11,778 nucleotides of DNA, from assembly GCA_047618185.1 (NCBI GenBank), contig JBLHKZ010000185.1:1-11778 (forward strand). The letters run 5' to 3'. This DNA comes from JAYPEY01 sp047618185. Lineage in GTDB: Bacteria > Verrucomicrobiota > Verrucomicrobiia > Limisphaerales > JAYPEY01. The translations under genes were made by a program, and so were the position numbers. Shown in pieces: positions 1-5,497 of the stretch. How positions within the stretch are numbered: the stretch's first letter is position 1; each line of letters begins with the position of its first letter. Below the pieces are notes generated by a model. It was not told the origin of the DNA and ran no database searches. It saw nothing but the letters and a program-made list of their open reading frames with translations.

Positions 1-294
1 CGTTTCGTCCGGGGATCGTTCGAACCAGCGGCTGGATTCCAGTTCCCGCGCTATTCGACGCCAGAATCCGCGCCGATAATTGATCGCGCGGTTTCGGAAC
101 GCGCGGAGGCAATAGAACTCCGGGGTGTCGGGGCGCGAGGTGAGCTTCATCAGCCGCAGAAAAGTCTCCTGCAGCACATCCTCGGATTCTGAATGGCTCA
201 GGCTCAGCGCCCGGCCATAGAGGATCAGCCCGGCGGCCTGAGCTTCGTAAAGCGGTTCCAACCAGGTCGGGATTGTATGAGGTTCATCCTGCAT
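1..294 (-). CDS. ECF-like sigma-70 family RNA polymerase sigma factor, N-terminal part (runs off the left edge)
   Basis: The reverse strand is open for 98 codons from an ATG at 294 to the window edge, with no stop, so the 3' end of the gene lies outside. The visible protein looks like sigma-70 region 2: a helix containing LYGRALSLSHSESEDVLQE, then TFLRLMKL, then an Arg/Trp-rich helix (RAFRNRAINYRRGFWRR). The acidic S-E-D-V-L-Q-E segment followed by F-L-R-L is the usual core-binding signature of region 2.2. Region 4, which reads the -35 element, would lie off the edge and cannot be checked. There is no clear Shine-Dalgarno before the ATG. The gene is divergent from amtB1. Nothing visible ties it to nitrogen control, and neither its target promoters nor an anti-sigma partner can be seen. 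Confidence 0.8.
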   Translation of the reverse strand, partial: MQDEPHTIPTWLEPLYEAQAAGLILYGRALSLSHSESEDVLQETFLRLMKLTSRPDTPEFYCLRAFRNRAINYRRGFWRRIARELESSRWFERSPDET

Positions 295-304
295 ATCTAC
301 CCAA

Positions 305-334
305 TAGACAACCCGCGCGCCCGATTTGTATAAA
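305..334 (+). promoter_or_regulatory. possible sigma-70-type promoter
   Basis: TAGACA (305-310) and TATAAA (329-334) are separated by 18 bases. Each hexamer matches the consensus at five of six positions. Transcription would start near 341 and read toward amtB1, leaving a leader of nearly 500 nt. It could also serve the unassigned short frame at 371-544. It is a pattern match only. Confidence 0.3.
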
Positions 335-700
335 ATTTTGCGAGGAAGCTTCATTTCGCGGCGGTTACGCATGAGTTTACGATCGAGATTACTCCAACTC
401 TTACCGTATTTGGGCCACGTCTACGCGAAAGCGCTCACCAAGGCGGCGCCCCGCGTCCCGCGGGCTGAATTGGGCGGCTCGCCCGATTCTCGTTTGTATC
501 AGGTTGACTCGCACGTCGCATCTGACATCGCCCGTGTTGGATAATGGGCGCCTTGTCGATAATTGACCACGCCTCCCGTCGGGCGGTGGCGGTGGCGATT
601 GTCGAATCCCGGGCTTTGCTAAATTATTTTCAACAAATAAACGCCGAAAACAAAACTGAATCAGTGATTTGCATGAACTGGATGAGCGGTTTGAAGCATC

Positions 701-716
701 TGGCGCCGCCGCTGCT
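701..716 (+). promoter_or_regulatory. sigma-54-like -24/-12 element upstream of amtB1
   Basis: TGGCGCCGCCGCTGCT has GG and GC with the required 10-base gap and differs from the consensus TGGCACGNNNNTTGCW at three defined positions. A start near 727 would give a leader of about 105 nt. Support is indirect: glnA in the same cluster has a much better sigma-54 element. The GC-rich context makes a chance match possible. Confidence 0.35.
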
Positions 717-759
717 ACGGGGTCAGCGAAGTGACGCAGTGATTGGCGCCGAGCTGCTT
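701..759 (+). repeat. imperfect direct repeat, TGGCGCCG(CC/A)GCTGCT
   Basis: Copy 1 (701-717) and copy 2 (744-759) share TGGCGCCG followed by GCTGCT, differ by a one-base indel, and start 43 bases apart. In copy 2 the gap between GG and GC is one base short, so it is not a valid sigma-54 element. It could be a duplicated binding site or chance similarity in GC-rich DNA. Confidence 0.4.
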
Positions 760-831
760 GATGGATCGAATTCATCAGCTGTTAACTTGAGAACGAAACA
801 TAAACAACGACAGACGACAGGACTAAACGAC

Positions 832-2244
832 ATGAAACGATTGATCTGGAAATACCTACTCTTGGGCGCGCTGTGCCTGGCGCCGTTATCGGTCTACAGC
901 CAGGACGGCGATGCGTCCGCGGCGGAAGAAGCGGCAGCTGAAGCCGCCGAAATGGCTGACGAAGGCGCTGAGGGCGACGAAGCTGGCGCAGGCGATGGTG
1001 GCGATGAGGCCGCGGCAACGCTCGACAGCGGCGACACGGCGTGGATGATTGTCGCGACGGTGTTGGTCCTGTTCATGACGCTTCCCGGACTCGCCCTTTT
1101 CTACGGCGGCCTGGTGCGCTCGAAGAACGTGCTCTCCGTGTTGGTTCAGTGTTTCGCCATTTGTGGCGTGATGTCATTGCTCTGGGTGATCTTCGGATAT
1201 GCGCTGGCTGTCGGCGGTGAAGGAAAATTCATCGGAGGCGATTGGAGCATGCTGGGGCTGAATCATCTGACGCTCGAATCGCTCACCGGTTCGATTCCCG
1301 AATCTGTCTATGCGACGTTTCAGATGACGTTCGCCATCATCACACCGGCGCTCATTGTTGGCGCATTCGCTGAGCGGATGAAGTTCAAGGCCATTCTGCT
1401 TTTCACGATCAGCTGGTTTATTTTCTCGTATCTGCCGATCTGGCATATGGCGTGGAACCCAAACGGATTGTTCTGGGGATGGGGCGTTATCGACTTCGCG
1501 GGAGGCAATGTTGTCCACATCAACGCGGGCATTGCGGGTCTGGCGGCCTGCATTCTGGTCGGCAAACGCAAGGGTTTCCCGAAAACTTTGATGATGCCGC
1601 ATAACGTTCCGCTGGTTGTGATCGGCGCGTCGATGCTCTGGGTCGGCTGGTTCGGATTCAACGCCGGCAGTGAGCTAGCTGCCGATGGTGTCGCGGGCAT
1701 GGCCATGCTCGCCACTCAGATCGCCACGGCGACTGCGGTCGTCACCTGGATGATTGTTGAATGGTGCAGCACGGGCAAACCCACAGCCGTGGGCGTCGCC
1801 ACCGGCGCGGTCGCCGGTCTGGTGGCTATTACGCCGGCTTCCGGCGTGTGCGGGCCGCTGGGCGCCATTATTATTGGATTCTCAGCCGCCGTGATTTGCT
1901 ACTTCGGCGCCACGACGTTGAAGAAGAAATTCGGATACGATGACAGTCTCGACGTTTTTGGCGTTCACGGCATTGGCGGTATTGTCGGCGCGATCTTGTC
2001 TGGCGTGGTAGCCTACAAGGCCTTTGGAGGAAGCGGGTATCACGAGGCCAACAGCGATACAGCAATGTTGGCGCAGGTGTTTATTCAGATGAAGAGCGTG
2101 ATCGTAACGATCATCTGGAGCGGCGTTGTTTCCGTGGTCGCGTTGATCGCGATCGACAAGACGGTTGGCCTTCGCGTCGATGAAGATGTGGAAGAGCAGG
2201 GGCTCGACTTCAACGAGTTCGGCGAAACGGGCTACAACCACTAA
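832..2244 (+). CDS. amtB: ammonium transporter AmtB, copy 1
   Basis: A 470-residue Amt/Mep/Rh channel that moves ammonium across the inner membrane. The start is the ATG at 832 because it opens a signal peptide (about residues 1-23, cleavage after VYS) and has AGGAC 10 bases upstream. Residues 24-69 form an acidic Ala/Glu/Gly linker, longer than in E. coli AmtB. About 11 membrane segments follow, beginning at TAWMIVATVLVLFMT. The twin pore histidines are visible: H229 in GNVVHINAG (H168 in E. coli) and H379 in FGVHGIGG (H318). So are the conserved Asp of IDFAGG, the Phe gate in FQMTFA, and GWFGFNAGS with the site-S1 serine. The C-terminal GLDFNEFGE resembles the cytoplasmic tail that PII proteins contact. 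The PII gene starts 41 bases downstream, the standard amtB-glnK pairing. Confidence 0.96.
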   Translation: MKRLIWKYLLLGALCLAPLSVYSQDGDASAAEEAAAEAAEMADEGAEGDEAGAGDGGDEAAATLDSGDTAWMIVATVLVLFMTLPGLALFYGGLVRSKNVLSVLVQCFAICGVMSLLWVIFGYALAVGGEGKFIGGDWSMLGLNHLTLESLTGSIPESVYATFQMTFAIITPALIVGAFAERMKFKAILLFTISWFIFSYLPIWHMAWNPNGLFWGWGVIDFAGGNVVHINAGIAGLAACILVGKRKGFPKTLMMPHNVPLVVIGASMLWVGWFGFNAGSELAADGVAGMAMLATQIATATAVVTWMIVEWCSTGKPTAVGVATGAVAGLVAITPASGVCGPLGAIIIGFSAAVICYFGATTLKKKFGYDDSLDVFGVHGIGGIVGAILSGVVAYKAFGGSGYHEANSDTAMLAQVFIQMKSVIVTIIWSGVVSVVALIAIDKTVGLRVDEDVEEQGLDFNEFGETGYNH

Positions 2245-2285
2245 ACCGAATTCATAACGATTCAGAACATTTAAAAAACACAGCT

Positions 2286-2624
2286 ATGAAAAAATTAGAA
2301 GCGATCATCAAGCCGTTCAAACTCGAGGAAGTCAAAGAGGCCCTCAGTGAGATCAGCATCGAAGGCATGACCGTCAGCGAGGTCAAGGGATTCGGGAGGC
2401 AGAAGGGCCACACCGAGATCTATCGGGGCAGCGAATACACTGTGGACTTCCTGCCGAAGATCAAGATCGAGGTGGTGGTGTCCGACGGACAGGTTGCCAG
2501 CGCCGTGGAGACCATTGCGAAGGCGGCCAAGACCGGCAAGATCGGCGATGGTAAGATCTTCGTCATCCCGGTCGAAGAGTCGGTGCGTATCCGGACGGAC
2601 GAAAAAGGCGACGCGGCGGTGTAG
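2286..2624 (+). CDS. glnK: nitrogen regulatory protein PII (GlnK/GlnB), copy 1
   Basis: A 112-residue PII trimer subunit of normal length. PII proteins sense ATP/ADP and 2-oxoglutarate and, as GlnK, plug AmtB when nitrogen is plentiful. Conserved parts are MKKLEAIIKPFKLEEV, GMTVSEVKGFGRQKGH before the T-loop, the T-loop YRGSEYTVDFLPK with Ser49 and Tyr51, and the nucleotide-binding GKIGDGKIFV. Tyr51 is the uridylylation site in proteobacteria and Ser49 the phosphorylation site in cyanobacteria; both are present. The position directly after amtB1 supports a GlnK role, but sequence alone does not separate GlnB from GlnK. The start at 2286 has no Shine-Dalgarno, only an A-rich leader, so coupling to amtB1 translation is possible. 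The protein differs from copy 2 at 15 of 112 positions by manual comparison. Confidence 0.96.
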   Translation: MKKLEAIIKPFKLEEVKEALSEISIEGMTVSEVKGFGRQKGHTEIYRGSEYTVDFLPKIKIEVVVSDGQVASAVETIAKAAKTGKIGDGKIFVIPVEESVRIRTDEKGDAAV

Positions 2625-2659
2625 AACCGTCGGCGAACGCCGATAATCCAACAGTCGCA

Positions 2660-2695
2660 AACCGGCGGAGACATTAAGTCTTCGCCGGTTTTTTT
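2660..2695 (+). terminator. intrinsic terminator after PII copy 1, probably bidirectional
   Basis: A 13-bp stem (AACCGGCGGAGAC at 2660-2672 with GTCTTCGCCGGTT at 2678-2690, one G-T pair) encloses the loop ATTAA and ends in a T7 run (2689-2695). An A-run flanks the other side, and the convergent phosphatase gene stops at 2699, so the hairpin may serve both strands. Confidence 0.9.
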
Positions 2696-2698
2696 GGG

Positions 2699-3523
2699 TC
2701 AGCGCGTCTCGACGACGACGGCCGTGAGATTATCGCGCCCGGAGGCCTCCAGCGCTTCCTTGACCAGGCGTTCGGCGGGTGGGAGATCGATCAGGTAGGG
2801 CGGGGGAGTTCGCACGTATTTTTCCATGCCCTTGTCCCAGACGCCGTCAATGATCCCGTCGGTGCAAAAAATAAATCGATCTCCGCGGGTGATGGGAAAC
2901 GTGGCGATTTGAGGTTCCACGGCGTGCGGTTGAGCTCCGATCGAGCGTTCCAGCAAATGTCGGGTCGGATGAATGCGGCCTTCGCGCTCAGTGATCCTGC
3001 CCTCACGCCGAAGGCGGCCCGCGTCGGTATGATCTTCGGTGAGTTGCTTCATTGGGCCCGCAGCCGGGAGGTGATAAATCCGGCTGTCGCCGACATGGCC
3101 GATGTGCAGCAAGTTTCCGCTGAACCAACCGACGCTCAATGTCGCGCCCATGCCGCGGCATTCGAGGTAGTGCCGGCCCATCTTTTGGACTTCTTCATGC
3201 ACGCGTTGAAAGAACTCCCGCAAGCGTTGTTCGCGGTCTGACAGACTGTCGCTGGCGCGTTGGTGGAACTGTCGTGCGATCAGATCGGTCATGCTCTGAA
3301 GCGCGCTGCGACTGGCGAATTCGCCCGCGTTGGCTCCGCCCATGCCGTCGCTCACTGCAAAAATGAATTCGTTGCCTTCGGCGGGCGCCTCGCCCTCCTT
3401 GCCCAGATACTGGACCTCCTGAGCGTCGAACATAAGCGCGAGAAAGGCGTCCTCGTTGTTTTTTCGGACGCGCCCGCAATGCGTCTGCCCCGTCCAAGTG
3501 TATTCCATTGGCGCCTCGTTCAT
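2699..3523 (-). CDS. PP2C/PPM-family serine/threonine protein phosphatase
   Basis: A 274-residue soluble, metal-dependent phosphatase close to the minimal size of bacterial PP2C domains. It has no membrane segment or extra domain. Motifs in order: GRVRKNNEDA (17-26, with the phosphate-binding Arg and first metal-site acid), AVSDGMGG (56-63), GMGATL (124-129), GHVGDSRIY (142-150), TEDHT (162-166), CTDGIID (220-226) and GRDNLTAVVV (262-271). All four metal-binding acids expected for the fold are there, so it should be active on phospho-Ser/Thr. The ATG at 3523 overlaps the stop of the upstream kinase-like gene as ATGA, pointing to translational coupling and a shared pathway. Between PII and glutamine synthetase, a nitrogen-regulatory substrate is plausible but not shown. 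Related stand-alone phosphatases also act on anti-sigma antagonists and other kinase targets. Confidence 0.93.
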   Translation of the reverse strand: MNEAPMEYTWTGQTHCGRVRKNNEDAFLALMFDAQEVQYLGKEGEAPAEGNEFIFAVSDGMGGANAGEFASRSALQSMTDLIARQFHQRASDSLSDREQRLREFFQRVHEEVQKMGRHYLECRGMGATLSVGWFSGNLLHIGHVGDSRIYHLPAAGPMKQLTEDHTDAGRLRREGRITEREGRIHPTRHLLERSIGAQPHAVEPQIATFPITRGDRFIFCTDGIIDGVWDKGMEKYVRTPPPYLIDLPPAERLVKEALEASGRDNLTAVVVETR

Positions 3524-3945
3524 GCCGGTCTTTCCAGTTTTTCCAGATCTTCGATGGTGAGTCCTTCCCCGGTTTCGAGGATGGTCGCGAATTCAAAGTC
3601 AATGATGCAAAAACGACCAAGCTGCGTATTATACGTCACATTGCGCACAAAGGGATCCCCATGGCGCACACCGTAGTTTTCCAACTCATCGAAAAGTTTT
3701 TGGCGTTTGTCGTCGCTGAGACGGTTCACGATGGCGCCGCAATTGGAGGTGACGAGGTAGAGTTCAGCAGGATCTGTATGGAGGACTGTGGGGACGAATT
3801 TACAGTCGCGTTTACTGAGGTATTTCAAGACGTTAACTTCGTTTTCAAAGCGTTTTTTGGCAAATGAGCCGCCGAAGCGTTTGTGTACGCGACCATCGAA
3901 TCCGACATGGACGGTCGCGCGTTTGGTGTCTTTTATTTCCTTCAT
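3520..3945 (-). CDS. minimal protein-kinase-like protein, partner of the PP2C phosphatase
   Basis: A 141-residue protein that looks like a cut-down kinase fold (Hanks, RIO or APH type). Visible elements are Lys22 in VHKRF (candidate beta-3 lysine), Glu34/Glu36 in RFENEVNVL (candidate helix-C glutamate), the catalytic loop HGDPFVRN (residues 95-102, Asp97 and Asn102), and IDFEFA (115-120), where Asp116 would bind metal in a DFG-like position. A canonical glycine-rich loop is not recognisable and the C-lobe stops soon after DFE, so it is about half the size of a usual Ser/Thr kinase. The catalytic Asp, Asn and metal Asp are kept, so activity is plausible. It is the first gene of a two-gene unit with the phosphatase (ATGA overlap) and is divergent from glnA. 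The start has no clear Shine-Dalgarno. The substrate is unknown. Confidence 0.72.
   Translation of the reverse strand: MKEIKDTKRATVHVGFDGRVHKRFGGSFAKKRFENEVNVLKYLSKRDCKFVPTVLHTDPAELYLVTSNCGAIVNRLSDDKRQKLFDELENYGVRHGDPFVRNVTYNTQLGRFCIIDFEFATILETGEGLTIEDLEKLERPA
3888..3919. repeat. inverted repeat CGCGACC-N18-GGTCGCG upstream of glnA
   Basis: A perfect 7-bp inverted repeat (3888-3894 and 3913-3919) lies inside the 5' end of the kinase-like gene, about 105-135 bases before the glnA sigma-54 element. That distance suits an enhancer site for a sigma-54 activator, but it does not resemble the usual NtrC site and may simply reflect codons. Confidence 0.3.
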
Positions 3946-4021
3946 GGCGCAGCGTTGAGGCGGACGCTAACACATGGGCGCCGCTCCGGCAAAATTTGTC
4001 GAAAGGCGCTATCGGAAAAGC

Positions 4022-4037
4022 TGGCACGACGGTTGCT
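4022..4037 (+). promoter_or_regulatory. sigma-54 (RpoN) promoter of glnA
   Basis: TGGCACGACGGTTGCT matches the consensus TGGCACGNNNNTTGCW at every defined position. GG lies at 4023-4024 (-24) and GC at 4035-4036 (-12). Transcription should start near 4048, giving a leader of about 70 nt before glnA. Sigma-54 promoters need an activator ATPase, classically NtrC for nitrogen genes. No such activator is encoded in the window. Confidence 0.9.
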
Positions 4038-4116
4038 TTAGGATTGGCGAAGATTACGAGAAAGGCTAAAAGCCTCGCTCCAAATAAAACAAACACCATT
4101 CGAAAGTTAGAGAATC

Positions 4117-5130
4117 ATGTCTAAAATCAAGCTCGAGTACGTATGGCTCGACGGCTATACGCCCGTTCCCAACCTCCGCGGCAAAACCCGAGTGGCGGAC
4201 GAAGCGCCCAAGTCCCTGGACGATTGCCCAATGTGGGGATTCGACGGTAGCTCCACCGAACAGGCTGAGGGCGTCGACTCCGACTGCATGCTCAAACCGG
4301 TGGCGCTTTACCCGGACGCCGGCCGCAACAACGCATTCATCGTGATGTGCGAAGTCATGCTGCCCAACGGCGATCCGCATCCTTCCAATTTCCGCGCCAC
4401 GATCATCGACGACGAGAACGCCTGGTTTGGCCTGGAGCAGGAGTATTTCCTTTTTCAGGACGGAGTTCCGTTGGGTTGGCCCACAGGCGGCGGTTTCCCT
4501 TCGCCGCAAGGGGAATATTACACCGGTGTCGGCTATTCAAATGTCGGCGACATCGCCCGGGATATCGTCGATGAGCACATGGAGTTGTGCCACGAGGCCG
4601 GAATCAATCACGAGGGCATCAACGCCGAAGTGGCGAAAGGCCAGTGGGAATTCCAGATTTTCGCCGAGGGCTCGAAGAAGTGCGCCGACGATATGTGGAT
4701 CGCTCGCTATCTCTTGCTTCGCCTTTGTGAGGCTTACAAGGTCGATGTCGAGTGGCACTGCAAGCCTTTCACGGGCGACTGGAACGGCTCGGGCATGCAC
4801 TGCAACTTCTCGACGCAGCATTTGCGTGAGGTTGGCGGCGAGACTTATTTCAAGGCGCTCATGGGCGCGTTCGAGAACAACATCGACGAGCATATCGCGG
4901 CCTATGGCCCGGACAACGATATGCGTCTGACTGGACTGCACGAGACGCAGTCGATCGACAAGTTCAGCTGGGGTATCGCCGATCGTGGCGCGTCGATTCG
5001 CGTTCCGCACAGCTTTAAGAACAATGATTGGAAGGGCTACCTGGAAGATCGCCGGCCGAATTCGCAAGGCGACCCTTACCAGATTTGCTCGCGTGTTCTG
5101 AAGACGATCGCTGAAGTGCCGACCTCCTAG
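4117..5130 (+). CDS. glnA: glutamine synthetase type II (GSII, eukaryotic-type)
   Basis: A 337-residue ATP-dependent enzyme joining ammonium to glutamate to make glutamine in the cytoplasm. Length and motifs are those of GSII, the compact decameric class found in eukaryotes and some bacteria (glnII), not the roughly 470-residue GSI. Visible motifs: WGFDGSSTEQA (40-50), FGLEQEYFLF (104-113, metal-binding glutamates), GINAEVAKGQWEFQI (167-181), GSGMHCNFST (224-233), DRGASIRVP (289-297) and EDRRPNSQGDPYQI (310-323). GSII lacks the adenylylated tyrosine loop of GSI, so control is expected mainly at transcription, in line with the near-perfect sigma-54 promoter just upstream. The start at 4117 has only a weak AGAGAA leader but gives the expected N-terminus. 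It stands alone between its promoter and terminator. The glnII symbol would also fit. Confidence 0.96.
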   Translation: MSKIKLEYVWLDGYTPVPNLRGKTRVADEAPKSLDDCPMWGFDGSSTEQAEGVDSDCMLKPVALYPDAGRNNAFIVMCEVMLPNGDPHPSNFRATIIDDENAWFGLEQEYFLFQDGVPLGWPTGGGFPSPQGEYYTGVGYSNVGDIARDIVDEHMELCHEAGINHEGINAEVAKGQWEFQIFAEGSKKCADDMWIARYLLLRLCEAYKVDVEWHCKPFTGDWNGSGMHCNFSTQHLREVGGETYFKALMGAFENNIDEHIAAYGPDNDMRLTGLHETQSIDKFSWGIADRGASIRVPHSFKNNDWKGYLEDRRPNSQGDPYQICSRVLKTIAEVPTS

Positions 5131-5159
5131 GTCCAGCGAGTCGCCTAAAACCTCTCATG

Positions 5160-5191
5160 CGGCGTTCCCGATTTCGGGGACGCCGTTTTTT
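5160..5191 (+). terminator. intrinsic terminator after glutamine synthetase
   Basis: An 11-bp stem (5160-5170 with 5175-5185, one T-G pair, loop ATTT) is followed by six T (5186-5191). It separates glnA from ammonium cassette 2. Confidence 0.92.
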
Positions 5192-5234
5192 ACGTTTTGC
5201 TGCGTGGGTATAAACGACCAAGCTGTTGATATAT

Positions 5235-5260
5235 GCGCAGGCACGAAGCTTCGAATGCGC
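5235..5260. repeat. nested inverted repeat upstream of amtB2
   Basis: GCGCA (5235-5239) pairs with TGCGC (5256-5260), and inside lies the perfect palindrome CGAAGCTTCG (5244-5253). Seven A follow at 5261-5267. It could be a regulator site, or a terminator-like hairpin on the reverse strand, but no minus-strand gene precedes it. Confidence 0.45.
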
Positions 5261-5352
5261 AAAAAAAGCCACTAGAGGTTTTGGTGACAGGCGATCAGAT
5301 TTTTTTTACGCAGTTTATTGCAGGTTATGAACGAAACGGCGGTTTGGAATGA

Positions 5353-5364
5353 AATGAATTCATT
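5353..5364. repeat. 12-bp perfect palindrome AATGAATTCATT
   Basis: A perfect palindrome ends two bases before a weak sigma-54-like element and 133 bases before the amtB2 start. A dimeric regulator site is possible; chance is not excluded. Confidence 0.35.
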
Positions 5365-5366
5365 CT

Positions 5367-5382
5367 GGGCGTGAATCCTGCT
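5367..5382 (+). promoter_or_regulatory. weak sigma-54-like element upstream of amtB2
   Basis: GGGCGTGAATCCTGCT has correctly spaced GG and GC but misses the consensus at four defined positions. It is reported because glnA in the same cluster has an excellent sigma-54 promoter and amtB operons are classic members of that regulon. Confidence 0.25.
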
Positions 5383-5432
5383 GGAATTCGGAAATCCCGC
5401 GTTTCGGTCGAAGAGGCGCCCGTGTTACACGT

Positions 5433-5457
5433 CCGCGTTCCACATGAAGTGGAGCGG
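5433..5457 (+). other. leader hairpin upstream of amtB2
   Basis: CCGC/GCGG and TCCAC/GTGGA form a 9-bp stem with a two-base bulge and the loop ATGAA, ending 40 bases before the amtB2 start. It has no T-tract, so it is not a terminator. It may affect mRNA stability or translation, or mean nothing. Confidence 0.35.
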
Positions 5458-5497
5458 CAACAACCAACACCAACGAACAGAAAAGAGAAAAACTGCT

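Larger units (their letters stand above)
295..831. other. 537-base intergenic region between the sigma factor and amtB1
   Basis: I see no convincing gene here. A 57-codon reading frame from the ATG at 371 to the TAA at 544 resembles no family I know. The amtB1 frame is also open upstream to 544, but that extension would precede a clean signal peptide and is unlikely to be translated. The stretch holds a sigma-70-like promoter (305-334), an imperfect hairpin without a T-tract (567-589), an AT-rich patch (about 618-658), a sigma-54-like element (701-716), and a near-repeat of that element at 744-759. The last 50 bases before amtB1 are A-rich and G-poor, like the leader of amtB2. A regulatory region is the likeliest role. 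Confidence 0.5.
5192..5497. other. 306-base intergenic region upstream of amtB2
   Basis: No gene is recognisable. The region holds a nested inverted repeat (5235-5260) followed by A7, a T8 run (5299-5306), a 12-bp palindrome (5353-5364), a weak sigma-54-like element (5367-5382) and a leader hairpin (5433-5457). It then becomes A-rich and G-poor up to the amtB2 start. At 5239-5254 the sequence AGGCACGAAGCTTCGA resembles the sigma-54 -24 half but has CG where GC is needed. Confidence 0.5.

Noticed and set aside
567..589. GC-rich hairpin upstream of amtB1 as a terminator
   Set aside because: The stem is imperfect and no T-tract follows it.
744..759. TGGCGCCGAGCTGCTT as a sigma-54 promoter for amtB1
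   Set aside because: The gap between GG and GC is nine bases instead of the required ten.
401..775. 124-codon open frame on the minus strand upstream of amtB1
   Set aside because: It has no recognisable family and a low-complexity Arg/Ser/Pro composition, typical of antisense frames in GC-rich DNA.
544..831. Upstream in-frame extension of amtB1 (96 codons)
   Set aside because: The ATG at 832 starts a clear signal peptide and the extension resembles no protein; it overlaps the probable promoter region.
5239..5254. Second sigma-54-like match, AGGCACGAAGCTTCGA
   Set aside because: The -24 half is good, but the essential GC at -12 is CG, so it should not function as a sigma-54 promoter.
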